Shown piece after piece: positions 55,427 through 64,000 of a stretch of 64,000 bases of DNA (positions are counted from its first letter, which is position 1; each line of letters begins with the position of its first letter). Source of the stretch: Sphingorhabdus sp. M41 (GTDB lineage Bacteria > Pseudomonadota > Alphaproteobacteria > Sphingomonadales > Sphingomonadaceae); contig NZ_CP014545.1 in the NCBI RefSeq assembly GCF_001586275.1, forward strand, positions 1,452,501-1,516,500, written 5' to 3'. The notes under the pieces are model-generated. The model worked only from the letters and a program-made list of their open reading frames with translations. It made no database searches and was not told the origin of the DNA. Both the position numbers and the translations under genes were made by a program.

Positions 55427-56398
55427 ATGCGCCGTCTCGGTTGCCTGATATTGGTGGCGGCGGCGGTCATTGCAGTGCTGCTGGCGGGGAACTTCCTCTA
55501 TGGCTGGAACGCCAGCGGACCGCTGGAAGAGCAGCGGACGATCGTCATCAAATCCGGTTCGAGCCTGTCTATGGCCGCACAGGTCATGGAATCGGAAGGC
55601 GTCATAAAGTCCGCTGATAGCTTTTTGACCAGGGCAAAAATACTCGGTGGATCAGAGCCGATCAAGGCTGGAGAATTTGAAATCCCGGCAGGTGCGAGCA
55701 ATGCACTGATTCTGGACATCTTGCAGGGCGGCAAATCGGTGCAACGGCTAATCACCGTTCCAGAAGGGACGCCGTCGATCATTGTTTACGAAAAACTGAT
55801 GGCCGAAAAACTGTTGAAGGGTGATATTCCCGTGCCGGCGGAAGGATCCATACTGCCAGACAGCTACAGTTTTGAACGCGGAGAACAACGCGCGGCGGTG
55901 GTTCAGCGGATGCAGAAAGCGATGAGTGATACGCTTGCCGAGCTTTGGCCCATGCGGACGAAAGCCAGTGTGGTCAACACACCGGAAGAGGCGATCATTC
56001 TGGCATCGATCGTCGAAAAGGAAACCGCTCTGGCAAGGGAACGGCGGACGGTTGCTGCGGTTTATGGCAACCGTGTCGAGCGCAACATGATGCTGCAAGC
56101 CGATCCGACGATCATCTACCCGATCACGCGCGGAAAACCGCTGGGTCGCCGTATCCGGCAATCGGAAATTGCCCAGGTCAACGACTATAACACCTATGCA
56201 ATGGTCGGGCTGCCCAAAGGACCGATAGCCAATCCGGGCCGGGCTTCGATCGAGGCGGTTCTGAATCCGGCACGAAGCGAAGCGCTCTATTTTGTCGCCG
56301 ACGGCAAGGGCGGGCATATCTTCGCCAAGACATTGAAAGAACATAATGCCAATGTCGAAAAATGGTTTGCGATCCGGCGTGAACGCGGAGAGATGTAG
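55427..56398 (+). CDS. mltG: Endolytic murein transglycosylase MltG
   Basis: A 323-residue single-pass membrane protein. The N-terminal helix is LGCLILVAAAVIAVLLAGNF. A LysM-like segment follows, then the YceG catalytic domain: IVEKETALARERRTVAAVYGNR (Glu nucleophile) and NTYAMVGLPKGPIANPG. It cleaves nascent glycan strands and sets their length. Frequently linked to fabF in proteobacteria, so its presence here is canonical. Confidence 0.94.
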   Translation: MRRLGCLILVAAAVIAVLLAGNFLYGWNASGPLEEQRTIVIKSGSSLSMAAQVMESEGVIKSADSFLTRAKILGGSEPIKAGEFEIPAGASNALILDILQGGKSVQRLITVPEGTPSIIVYEKLMAEKLLKGDIPVPAEGSILPDSYSFERGEQRAAVVQRMQKAMSDTLAELWPMRTKASVVNTPEEAIILASIVEKETALARERRTVAAVYGNRVERNMMLQADPTIIYPITRGKPLGRRIRQSEIAQVNDYNTYAMVGLPKGPIANPGRASIEAVLNPARSEALYFVADGKGGHIFAKTLKEHNANVEKWFAIRRERGEM

Positions 56399-56489
56399 CA
56401 GGCTCTGGTGCCGGGCGATCGTGATCCGGGGATATTCGGACTGACCCGATTTGGCGTGACATATGTCTCGCAAGCGGAAGGAACCTGTA

Positions 56490-57557
56490 ATGTCGGCAAG
56501 GCTGGTTGAAATCATCGTACCGGATGCCGAAGTGCCGCGGACGAAAGCGATCATAGCGGAGCATTGCAGTCGTTTCTGGCAGGAGGCCGTGCCCGACGGG
56601 CTTGAAAAATTTTCCTGCGTTGTCCCCAGCCGATCGATTGAATCGCTGATCGCCGAACTGGACGATAATTTCAAAAATGTTGCGGGATTTTCTGTGCTTG
56701 TTCTGCAAGTCGAGGCGGTTCTGCCGGCAATCCCGGAACTGGAGGAAATTGCGCCTTTTTCGTCCGAGGAATGCAAGCCGCCGAGCAGGCTGGAAATCTT
56801 CTTCACCCGCGACCGTATCAGCACCAACGAGCTTTACGACGATATCGAGGCCAGTCTGGAACTCCGGCCCAATTATCTGCTGACAGTGATCCTGTCGGCG
56901 CTGATCGCGGCTTTGGGCATGCGCAGCGGCCAGACTGCAGTGGTAATCGGTGCAATGATAATCGCCCCCTTGCTCGGTCCGACCATGGCGATGGCGATGG
57001 CGGCAACGGTCGGTGACAAGGCACTCGGTCGAAAGGCGATCATCACGCTGGTCACCGGCATATTGGCGGCGCTGATTTTTACCTATCTGCTGGGCATGTT
57101 CATCGAGGTCAATCCTTTGGTCCCGGAGCTCCGAAATCGTTCGATAGTTCATCCGGCTGATATTGCTCTGGCTCTGGCCTGCGGAGCCGCTGGCGTGCTG
57201 GCCTTCAGTCAGGGTGCCTCGCTCTCGCTCGTTGGCGTCATGATCGCTGTTGCGCTTGTGCCACCGATCGCCGCTGCCGGTTTATTCTTTGGCAGCGGTG
57301 AAGAAATGCTCGGCTTGCGAGCCCTGTTCTTGCTGGCAACCAATCTCGTCTGCATCAATGTTGCTGGTATCGTGACATTTCTGGTTCAGGGATTGCCGCC
57401 GAGAAACTGGCGAATCACCAGCGGCATATTCTTGATATGGCTGGTGATTCTGCTTCTGTTTGTTGGCCTGGTCGGCGGGCGGATTGTGCTGGGCAGCGAC
57501 GGTCCAATCTATCTTCCCGAAGATTCCCTCTCCGCTCAGCAAATCGCGCCCTATTGA
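56490..57557 (+). CDS. DUF389 (TIGR00341-type) membrane protein
   Basis: A 355-residue protein. A soluble N-terminal domain (about 1-115) is followed by six or so transmembrane segments, including AVVIGAMIIAPLLGPTMAMAMA and GASLSLVGVMIAVALVPPIAAAG. These glycine- and proline-rich repeats typify DUF389. Function is unknown; a transport role has been suggested for relatives. Start ATG 56490 has AAGGA 7 bases upstream, unlike the ATG at 56463. Confidence 0.85.
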   Translation: MSARLVEIIVPDAEVPRTKAIIAEHCSRFWQEAVPDGLEKFSCVVPSRSIESLIAELDDNFKNVAGFSVLVLQVEAVLPAIPELEEIAPFSSEECKPPSRLEIFFTRDRISTNELYDDIEASLELRPNYLLTVILSALIAALGMRSGQTAVVIGAMIIAPLLGPTMAMAMAATVGDKALGRKAIITLVTGILAALIFTYLLGMFIEVNPLVPELRNRSIVHPADIALALACGAAGVLAFSQGASLSLVGVMIAVALVPPIAAAGLFFGSGEEMLGLRALFLLATNLVCINVAGIVTFLVQGLPPRNWRITSGIFLIWLVILLLFVGLVGGRIVLGSDGPIYLPEDSLSAQQIAPY

Positions 57558-57591
57558 CTAGCTAACGGCAAATTTCCGGAAGAAACGGGTT

Positions 57592-58563
57592 CTAGTAATT
57601 GAACCGCAGCTTCAAGCTCTCGCGCGCATCGCGATATTCCCGGGTGAACTGGTCAACCATGTCCTGAACGCTCATCACGTCATTGATCAGGCCGATGCCC
57701 TGGCCGCAGCCCCAGATGTCTTTCCAGGCCTTTTTCTCGGTATTGCCGCCGGAACCAAAGTTCATGGTCTTGTAGTCGCCCTGAGGCAGATTGTCGGGGT
57801 CCAGACCGGCTTGCTCGATCGACTTGCGCAGATAATTGCCTTTCACGCCGGTAAACAGGTCGGAATAGACGATGTCACTGGCTTTGCCGTCGACAATGCC
57901 TTCCTTATATGCCTGATCCGCATTGGCTTCCTTGGTCGCGATAAAGGCGGACCCGGCATAGCCGAGATCGGCGCCCATGGCCTGAGCCGCCAGAATCGAC
58001 GCGCCATTGCCAATGGAACCGGATAGCGCCACGGGACCGTCAAACCATTCGCGGATTTCCTGCATCAATGCGAACGGGGAGAGCGTACCAGCATGGCCGC
58101 CCGCGCCGGCTGCAACCGGGATCAGGCCGGTCGCGCCTTTTTCGATCGCCTTGTGGGCGAAGCGGTTGTTGATGATATCGTGAAGGACGATGCCGCCCCA
58201 GCCTTTGACCGCGGTGTTGAGATCCTCGATTGCACCGAGCGAGGTGATCACGATCGGCACTTTCCATTTGGCGCAGGTCGCCATGTCCTGGTCGAGCCGG
58301 TCGTTGGACTTGTGGACAATCTGGTTGACCGCGAAAGGGGCTGCCGGCTTGTCCGGATTTTCCCGGTTCCAGGCGGCCAGTTCTTCGGTGATCTGGTGCA
58401 GCCATTCGTCAAGCATCGATTGTGGACGGGCGTTCAGGGCAGGGAAGCTGCCCACGATACCGGCCTTGCACTGGGCAATGACGAGTTCCGGACCCGACAC
58501 GATGAACAGGGGAGAGCCGATAAGCGGCAGGCGAAGATTGTCAAAAATGGCTGGTAAAGTCAT
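57592..58563 (-). CDS. Nitronate monooxygenase family protein
   Basis: A 323-residue FMN TIM-barrel protein. LPLIGSPLFIVSGPELVIAQC opens the barrel; VAAGAGGHAGTLSPF carries the catalytic His; VALSGSIGNGASILAAQAMGADLGYAGSAF is the FMN phosphate region. It oxidises alkyl nitronates such as propionate-3-nitronate. The 2-nitropropane-dioxygenase-like class also contains unrelated activities, so substrate is uncertain. Convergent with the DUF389 gene. Confidence 0.88.
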   Translation of the reverse strand: MTLPAIFDNLRLPLIGSPLFIVSGPELVIAQCKAGIVGSFPALNARPQSMLDEWLHQITEELAAWNRENPDKPAAPFAVNQIVHKSNDRLDQDMATCAKWKVPIVITSLGAIEDLNTAVKGWGGIVLHDIINNRFAHKAIEKGATGLIPVAAGAGGHAGTLSPFALMQEIREWFDGPVALSGSIGNGASILAAQAMGADLGYAGSAFIATKEANADQAYKEGIVDGKASDIVYSDLFTGVKGNYLRKSIEQAGLDPDNLPQGDYKTMNFGSGGNTEKKAWKDIWGCGQGIGLINDVMSVQDMVDQFTREYRDARESLKLRFNY

Positions 58564-58578
58564 GGAAACCCCGATTTG

Positions 58579-58617
58579 AAAAAATTATGCCACCGCAATA
58601 GCCGATGCGGTGGCATA
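58579..58617 (-). terminator. Terminator of leuA
   Basis: TATGCCACCGCA (58586-58597) pairs perfectly with TGCGGTGGCATA (58606-58617) around an 8-base loop. On the minus strand A and six T follow. Confidence 0.92.
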
Positions 58618-58642
58618 TTCCACTGTTATTTTAACTGACTGG

Positions 58643-60301
58643 TTAAATCCGGTTTACGGCGCTGAGCAATGCTTCGACCGATGCGGTGGCCACATCGCTG
58701 TTGATGCCGACGCCGTAGAATTCCTTCCCGTCACCGGTTTTGCATTCGATATAGGCTGCTGCCTGCGCGTCCTTGCCCGAACCCAGAGCATGTTCGCTAT
58801 AGTCGATGATCTCCAGAGTTATGTCGAGAGCAGAGGAAACGGCGTCAACCACGCTGGAAATAAGGCCATTTCCGCGACCGCTGACCGAAATTTCGCCATC
58901 GGGACCCTTGACCTTGCCGACAAAGATCCGCTCGCCACCGGTGGCCCGCTCGTCATAATCGATCAGGCTATATTTGCCGCTGCCATCGATATGATAGCGT
59001 TTCTGAAAGGCATCCCAGATATCATCCGACGACAGTTCGCGGCTTGTTTCGTCGGCCAGCTCCTGCACCGTGCGGCTGAAATTGGCCTGCAGACGCTTGG
59101 GCAGTTTGAGGCCGTGGTCCTGCTCCAGAATCCAGGCGATGCCGCCTTTGCCGGACTGGCTGTTGACCCGGATGACCGCTTCATAGTCGCGGCCAAGATC
59201 ACGGGGATCGATTGGCAGATAGGGCACGTTCCAATATTCGTCATTGCGCTGTTCCTGCGCGGCAAAGCCCTTCTTGATCGCATCCTGATGCGAGCCGGAG
59301 AATGCGGTGAAAACCAGTTCGCCAGCATAGGGGTGGCGGGCCGGGACAGGAAGCTGATTGCAATATTCCACGGTCTTGACGATTTCGTCCATGTTGGAAA
59401 AATCCAGTTCAGGATCAACGCCTTGCGTGTAGAGATTCAGTCCCAATGTCACCAGATCGACATTGCCGGTGCGTTCGCCATTGCCGAACAGGCAGCCTTC
59501 TACCCGGTCCGCGCCGGCCATCATCCCCAGTTCCGATGCGGCTATACCCGATCCCCGGTCATTATGCGTGTGCAGACTGACCACAACATGGTCGCGCTTG
59601 CTGATATTGGTGCACATCCATTCGACCTGGTCGGCGTAGATATTGGGCGTCGAGGCCTCGACAGTCGCGGGCAGATTGAGGATCAAGGGTTTCTCGGCTG
59701 TCGGCTCGATGATTTCCATGACAGCCTCGACCACTTCCAGACTGAAATCCAGCTCGGCAGTCGAGAAGGTTTCCGGCGAATATTCGAAATGCCAGTCAGT
59801 GTCGGGATATTTCTCGGCCTGTTCGCGCAATATGGTTGCGCCTTCGCGGGCAATATCCTTCACCCCCTGTTTGTCGAGCCGGAACACGACATCGCGCCAC
59901 GCGGGTGAAACCGCGTTATACAAGTGTACAATAGCTGCCCGCGCCCCCTCGAGGCTGGCGAAGCTGGTTTCGATCAGGTCGCGGCGGGACTGGGTCAGCA
60001 CCTGTACCATCACGTCGTCAGGGATTTTGCCGGATTTGACGAGACCGCTGATAAAATCAAAATCGGTGGCCCCGGCGGAGGGGAATCCGACCTCGATTTC
60101 CTTGATGCCGATCTTGACGAGCAGGTCGAAGAAGCGCTGTTTCTTCTGGCCATCCATCGGATCGATCAGCGCCTGGTTGCCGTCGCGCAAATCGGTCGAC
60201 AGCCAGCGCGGCGCCTTGTCGATTGTGCGCGATGGCCATTGCCGGTTGGGCAGGTCTATTGGTGGAAACGGACGATATTTCTGTGACGGGTTCTTATGCA
60301 T
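58643..60301 (-). CDS. leuA: 2-isopropylmalate synthase (long form with regulatory domain)
   Basis: A 552-residue enzyme that condenses acetyl-CoA with 2-ketoisovalerate, the first committed step of leucine synthesis. Catalytic metal residues are in RWLSTDLRDGNQALIDPM and SLHTHNDRG. The C-terminal leucine-binding allosteric domain (about 430-552) includes GKVKGPDGEISVSGRGNGLISSVVDAV. This is the long (about 550-residue) type typical of actinobacteria and some Alphaproteobacteria. It is preceded by a leucine-rich leader peptide on the same strand. Confidence 0.95.
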   Translation of the reverse strand: MHKNPSQKYRPFPPIDLPNRQWPSRTIDKAPRWLSTDLRDGNQALIDPMDGQKKQRFFDLLVKIGIKEIEVGFPSAGATDFDFISGLVKSGKIPDDVMVQVLTQSRRDLIETSFASLEGARAAIVHLYNAVSPAWRDVVFRLDKQGVKDIAREGATILREQAEKYPDTDWHFEYSPETFSTAELDFSLEVVEAVMEIIEPTAEKPLILNLPATVEASTPNIYADQVEWMCTNISKRDHVVVSLHTHNDRGSGIAASELGMMAGADRVEGCLFGNGERTGNVDLVTLGLNLYTQGVDPELDFSNMDEIVKTVEYCNQLPVPARHPYAGELVFTAFSGSHQDAIKKGFAAQEQRNDEYWNVPYLPIDPRDLGRDYEAVIRVNSQSGKGGIAWILEQDHGLKLPKRLQANFSRTVQELADETSRELSSDDIWDAFQKRYHIDGSGKYSLIDYDERATGGERIFVGKVKGPDGEISVSGRGNGLISSVVDAVSSALDITLEIIDYSEHALGSGKDAQAAAYIECKTGDGKEFYGVGINSDVATASVEALLSAVNRI

Positions 60302-60378
60302 GGCTTCACTCTTATGCTGCTGGAAGATGCGCGCAAGGCACAAATTCGAGGGTTTGCTGATAATATATGGAAAGTCAT

Positions 60379-60435
60379 CCCTTAGGCGGGGCGCTGCGCC
60401 TTTTCGGCAGCAGCATTGGTACGCCTAAGGGCGTA
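60379..60435 (-). promoter_or_regulatory. Alternative RNA pairings of the leuA attenuator region
   Basis: On the minus strand, TACGCC/GGCGTA form a hairpin (60435-60420) that contains the leader stop codon. The 10-base CCCTTAGGCG (60431-60422) can alternatively pair with CGCCTAAGGG (60388-60379). A third stem, GCTGCTGCC with GGCGCAGC (60414-60393), lies between. No clear T-tract follows, so the output (termination or translation control) is uncertain. Confidence 0.55.
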
Positions 60436-60472
60436 TAAGTCGTAGCAGCAATAGGGCCTGTGACCGTGTCAT
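60425..60472 (-). CDS. leuA leader peptide (15 residues, four consecutive Leu)
   Basis: ATG at 60472 opens a 15-codon frame ending in TAG at 60427-60425: MTRSQALLLLRLIRP. Four leucine codons in a row (CTA TTG CTG CTA) and a fifth two codons later are followed by the hairpin that overlaps the stop. This is the layout of a classical leucine attenuation leader, 124 bases before leuA on the same strand. The peptide is too short to be found by ordinary gene callers. The rest of the 471-base gap (60302-60772) holds no other gene I can support. Confidence 0.7.
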   Translation of the reverse strand: MTRSQALLLLRLIRP

Positions 60473-60772
60473 GCTTGCGGTTTTATCGGGACGGCCAGAT
60501 AAATCAAGCTTGGCGGTATAATTTTTTAGTGGCCGGTCAAACCGTCTGGGTCAGAGAGGAGGCATCACAGCGCTTCCGACTGGATAGTGGAGAGCCATCT
60601 CCTGAGAGAACTTTTGATTTTGATGCGATGATTGTCGCGCTGTCGAATCGGCATCAATCGACGAAACGAGCGAGGGACGACGGGAATATTCTTGTCGTCT
60701 TTTTACCTTAAGTTACAATATTTTAAGAATAGCGAATTAGATATATACTGCACAATCAGTGGAAATGCGCGA

Positions 60773-62328
<1,556 letters not shown>

Positions 62329-62339
62329 TTAATTCAAAT

Positions 62340-62855
62340 TCAACTGGCTGTCGGACCCCGTCCTACGGCGACTACGCCGGTTCGGCCGACTTCGACCAGC
62401 CCGACTTCGCGCATCAAAGCGACAAATGTTTCTATTTTCTCCGGCGCACCGGTAATCTCGAAAATGAAGCTCTCGGTGGACGCGTCGACAATCCGGGCGC
62501 GATAGGCATCGGCGAGACGCATCGCCTCGATCCGGTTCTCACCCTTGCCGGCAACCTTCACCAGCGCCAGTTCGCGCTGCACATGGGGGCCGGAAGCGGT
62601 CAGATCGCGAACGCTGTGCACCGGCACCAGCCGGTCGAGCTGGGCGATAATCTGCTCGATCACATGCGGCGGTCCGTTGGTGGCGATGGTGATCCGGCTC
62701 ACGGCATGGTCTTCGCTGATATCGGCGACGGTCAGGCTGTCGATATTATAGCCGCGCGCGGTAAACATACCGGCGATCCGGGCCAATATGCCGGCCTCAT
62801 TGTCGACCAATACGGCAAGAACGTGCCGTTCAACGGCTTCTTCGTGAATATGCAT
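62340..62855 (-). CDS. ilvN: Acetolactate synthase small (regulatory) subunit
   Basis: A 171-residue ACT-domain protein that confers valine feedback inhibition and raises catalytic activity of IlvB. The N-terminal ACT domain includes VLVDNEAGILARIAGMFTARGYNIDSLTV. The C-terminal domain includes TGAPEKIETFVALMREVGLVEVGRTG. The ATG at 62855 overlaps the ilvB stop by one base. Also called IlvH. Confidence 0.95.
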   Translation of the reverse strand: MHIHEEAVERHVLAVLVDNEAGILARIAGMFTARGYNIDSLTVADISEDHAVSRITIATNGPPHVIEQIIAQLDRLVPVHSVRDLTASGPHVQRELALVKVAGKGENRIEAMRLADAYRARIVDASTESFIFEITGAPEKIETFVALMREVGLVEVGRTGVVAVGRGPTAS

Positions 62856-64000
62856 CAGACTAGGGCCTTTGCTTGGTCGTCCATCGTACCTTTTACGTCG
62901 GCTTCGGTCAGAAGCATCTCCGTATGGGCTGCGCCGGACGGGATCATCGGGAAGCAGTTCGCCAGTTTTGCGACCCGGCAATCGACCATGACCGGTCCGT
63001 CGGTTTCGATCATCTTCTGAATGCCGGATTCCAGATCGGCGGGATCCTCGATCCGGATACCGGTCCAGTCATAGCTTTCCGCCAGCTTCACAAAATCCGG
63101 CAGACTATCGCTATAACTGTTTGAATAGCGGCTTTCATAGGTCAGTTCCTGCCATTGGCGAACCATCCCCATATATTCGTTGTTGAGGATGAATATCTTC
63201 ACCGGCAGGCGATATTGGGTGGCGGTGCCGAGCTCCTGAATATTCATCTGGATCGACGCTTCACCGGCAATATCAATGACGAGAGCTTCGGGATTGCCAA
63301 GCTGCGCGCCAATGGCGGCAGGCAAGCCATAGCCCATGGTGCCGAGGCCACCGCTGGTCAGCCATTTATTGGGGTTTTCAAAATCAAAATGCTGGGCCGC
63401 CCACATCTGGTGCTGGCCGACTTCAGTGGTGATGATCGGTTCGCGCTTGTGGGTCGCTTCCCACAATTTGCGGATCGCCTCCTGCGGCATGATTTCCGTC
63501 TTGCTCTCAGGATAATCCAGGCAATTGGTCGCGCGCCAGCCCTTGATCCGCGACCACCATTCGCCATGGTCGGGTGTGGCAAAGCGACGACCCTTGAGAA
63601 CGGCGATCAATTGCTCCATTACCCGGCCAACATCGCCGATAACCGGCAGATCAACCCTGATCGTCTTGTTGATTGAAGAGCGGTCGATATCGACATGGAT
63701 TTTCTTGCTGTTCGGCGAGAATGCGTCGAGCCGTCCGGTGATCCGGTCGTCAAAGCGTGCGCCGAGGCAGACCACGAGGTCGGCCTTGTTCATCGCCATG
63801 TTGGCTTCAAACGTGCCGTGCATCCCCAGCATGCCCAGCCATTTGTCGGAAGAAGCCGGAAAGGCACCCAGTCCCATCAGCGTCGAAGTTACCGGGCAAC
63901 CGAGCAATTCGGCCAGTTCCCGCAGGGCTTCGCTGGCCTTGGGTCCGCTGTTGATGATCCCGCCGCCGGTATAGAGAATCGGCGCTTTCGCAGCCATGAT
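62855..64000 (-). CDS. ilvB: Acetolactate synthase large subunit, C-terminal part (runs off the right edge)
   Basis: About 380 residues are visible; the N-terminal thiamine-contact domain lies outside. The central domain has ILYTGGGIINSGPKASEALRELAE and GMHGTFEANMAMN. The C-terminal TPP domain reads GTMGYGLPAAIGAQLGNP then VIDIAGEASIQMNIQELG...FILNNEYMGMVRQWQ. The usual GDG/GDAS metal-binding motif appears as GEAS, with Glu in place of Asp. It condenses two pyruvates, or pyruvate with 2-ketobutyrate. First visible gene of ilvB-ilvN-ilvC. Confidence 0.93.
   Translation of the reverse strand: MMAAKAPILYTGGGIINSGPKASEALRELAELLGCPVTSTLMGLGAFPASSDKWLGMLGMHGTFEANMAMNKADLVVCLGARFDDRITGRLDAFSPNSKKIHVDIDRSSINKTIRVDLPVIGDVGRVMEQLIAVLKGRRFATPDHGEWWSRIKGWRATNCLDYPESKTEIMPQEAIRKLWEATHKREPIITTEVGQHQMWAAQHFDFENPNKWLTSGGLGTMGYGLPAAIGAQLGNPEALVIDIAGEASIQMNIQELGTATQYRLPVKIFILNNEYMGMVRQWQELTYESRYSNSYSDSLPDFVKLAESYDWTGIRIEDPADLESGIQKMIETDGPVMVDCRVAKLANCFPMIPSGAAHTEMLLTEADVKGTMDDQAKALV

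Noticed and set aside
60460-60711. An 83-residue plus-strand frame starting with GTG between leuA and the BLUF gene.
   Set aside because: It runs antisense across the leuA leader region, has no Shine-Dalgarno and no protein character that I recognise. The leader peptide on the minus strand explains this region better.

Overview
The window is one stretch of Sphingomonadales-type alphaproteobacterial chromosome (Sphingopyxis/Sphingorhabdus-like is my best guess, made from gene content and protein character, not from a search). It is a GC-rich, densely packed housekeeping region. I see no prophage, insertion sequence, CRISPR array or integrase. Both edges cut through genes: a ChvG-type sensor kinase on the left and the catalytic subunit of acetolactate synthase on the right.

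Layout. 1-2.8 kb: ChvG/ChvI two-component system, divergent from PEP carboxykinase. 2.8-7.3 kb: a gene broken by an in-frame amber codon, a small membrane protein, an alpha/beta hydrolase, and two tandem cysteine desulfurases with a [2Fe-2S] ferredoxin. 7.3-12.7 kb: SRP RNA, dnaX, ybaB, lon with a heat-shock-like promoter, and HU. 12.9-17 kb: DksA-like zinc protein, an MBL-like protein whose start codon seems lost, succinate-semialdehyde dehydrogenase and a flavin disulfide reductase. 17.1-22.9 kb: the shape operon mreB-mreC-mreD-mrdA-rodA followed by tRNA-Lys. 23-33 kb: mutL, a PilZ protein, MaoC hydratase, a nucleotide pyrophosphatase-like enzyme, ychF, pth, rplY, a thioesterase and two TraB/GumN proteins. 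33.3-42.6 kb: a molybdopterin oxidoreductase, glyQ-glyS and ppdK, with three kinds of intergenic palindromic repeat. 42.7-51.8 kb: tRNA-Arg, folE, a PKHD hydroxylase/sulfotransferase-like pair, rpsF-rpsR-rplI, a CsgG-like secreted protein, a LuxR regulator, and an acyl-CoA dehydrogenase/phosphotransferase pair. 51.9-57.6 kb: fabD-fabG-acpP-fabF-mltG and a DUF389 membrane protein. 57.6-64 kb: nitronate monooxygenase, leuA, a BLUF photoreceptor, ilvC, ilvN and ilvB.

The most interesting signals lie outside ordinary gene calls. A 15-residue leader peptide with four consecutive leucine codons precedes leuA and overlaps alternative RNA pairings, pointing to leucine-dependent attenuation. The gene glyS has been remodelled twice in frame, by an AT-rich insert and by a dispersed palindrome, and a third repeat supplies its ribosome binding site. 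A gene at 13.4 kb has a well-placed Shine-Dalgarno in front of an ATC codon. The lon upstream region has a sigma-32-like promoter. SRP RNA, tRNA-Arg, rpsF and acpP share a TTGCAW -35 element with a 17-nt spacer.

All family assignments come from reading motifs and protein character, without database searches. Start codons were revised where a Shine-Dalgarno sequence or the conserved N-terminus favoured an internal start.
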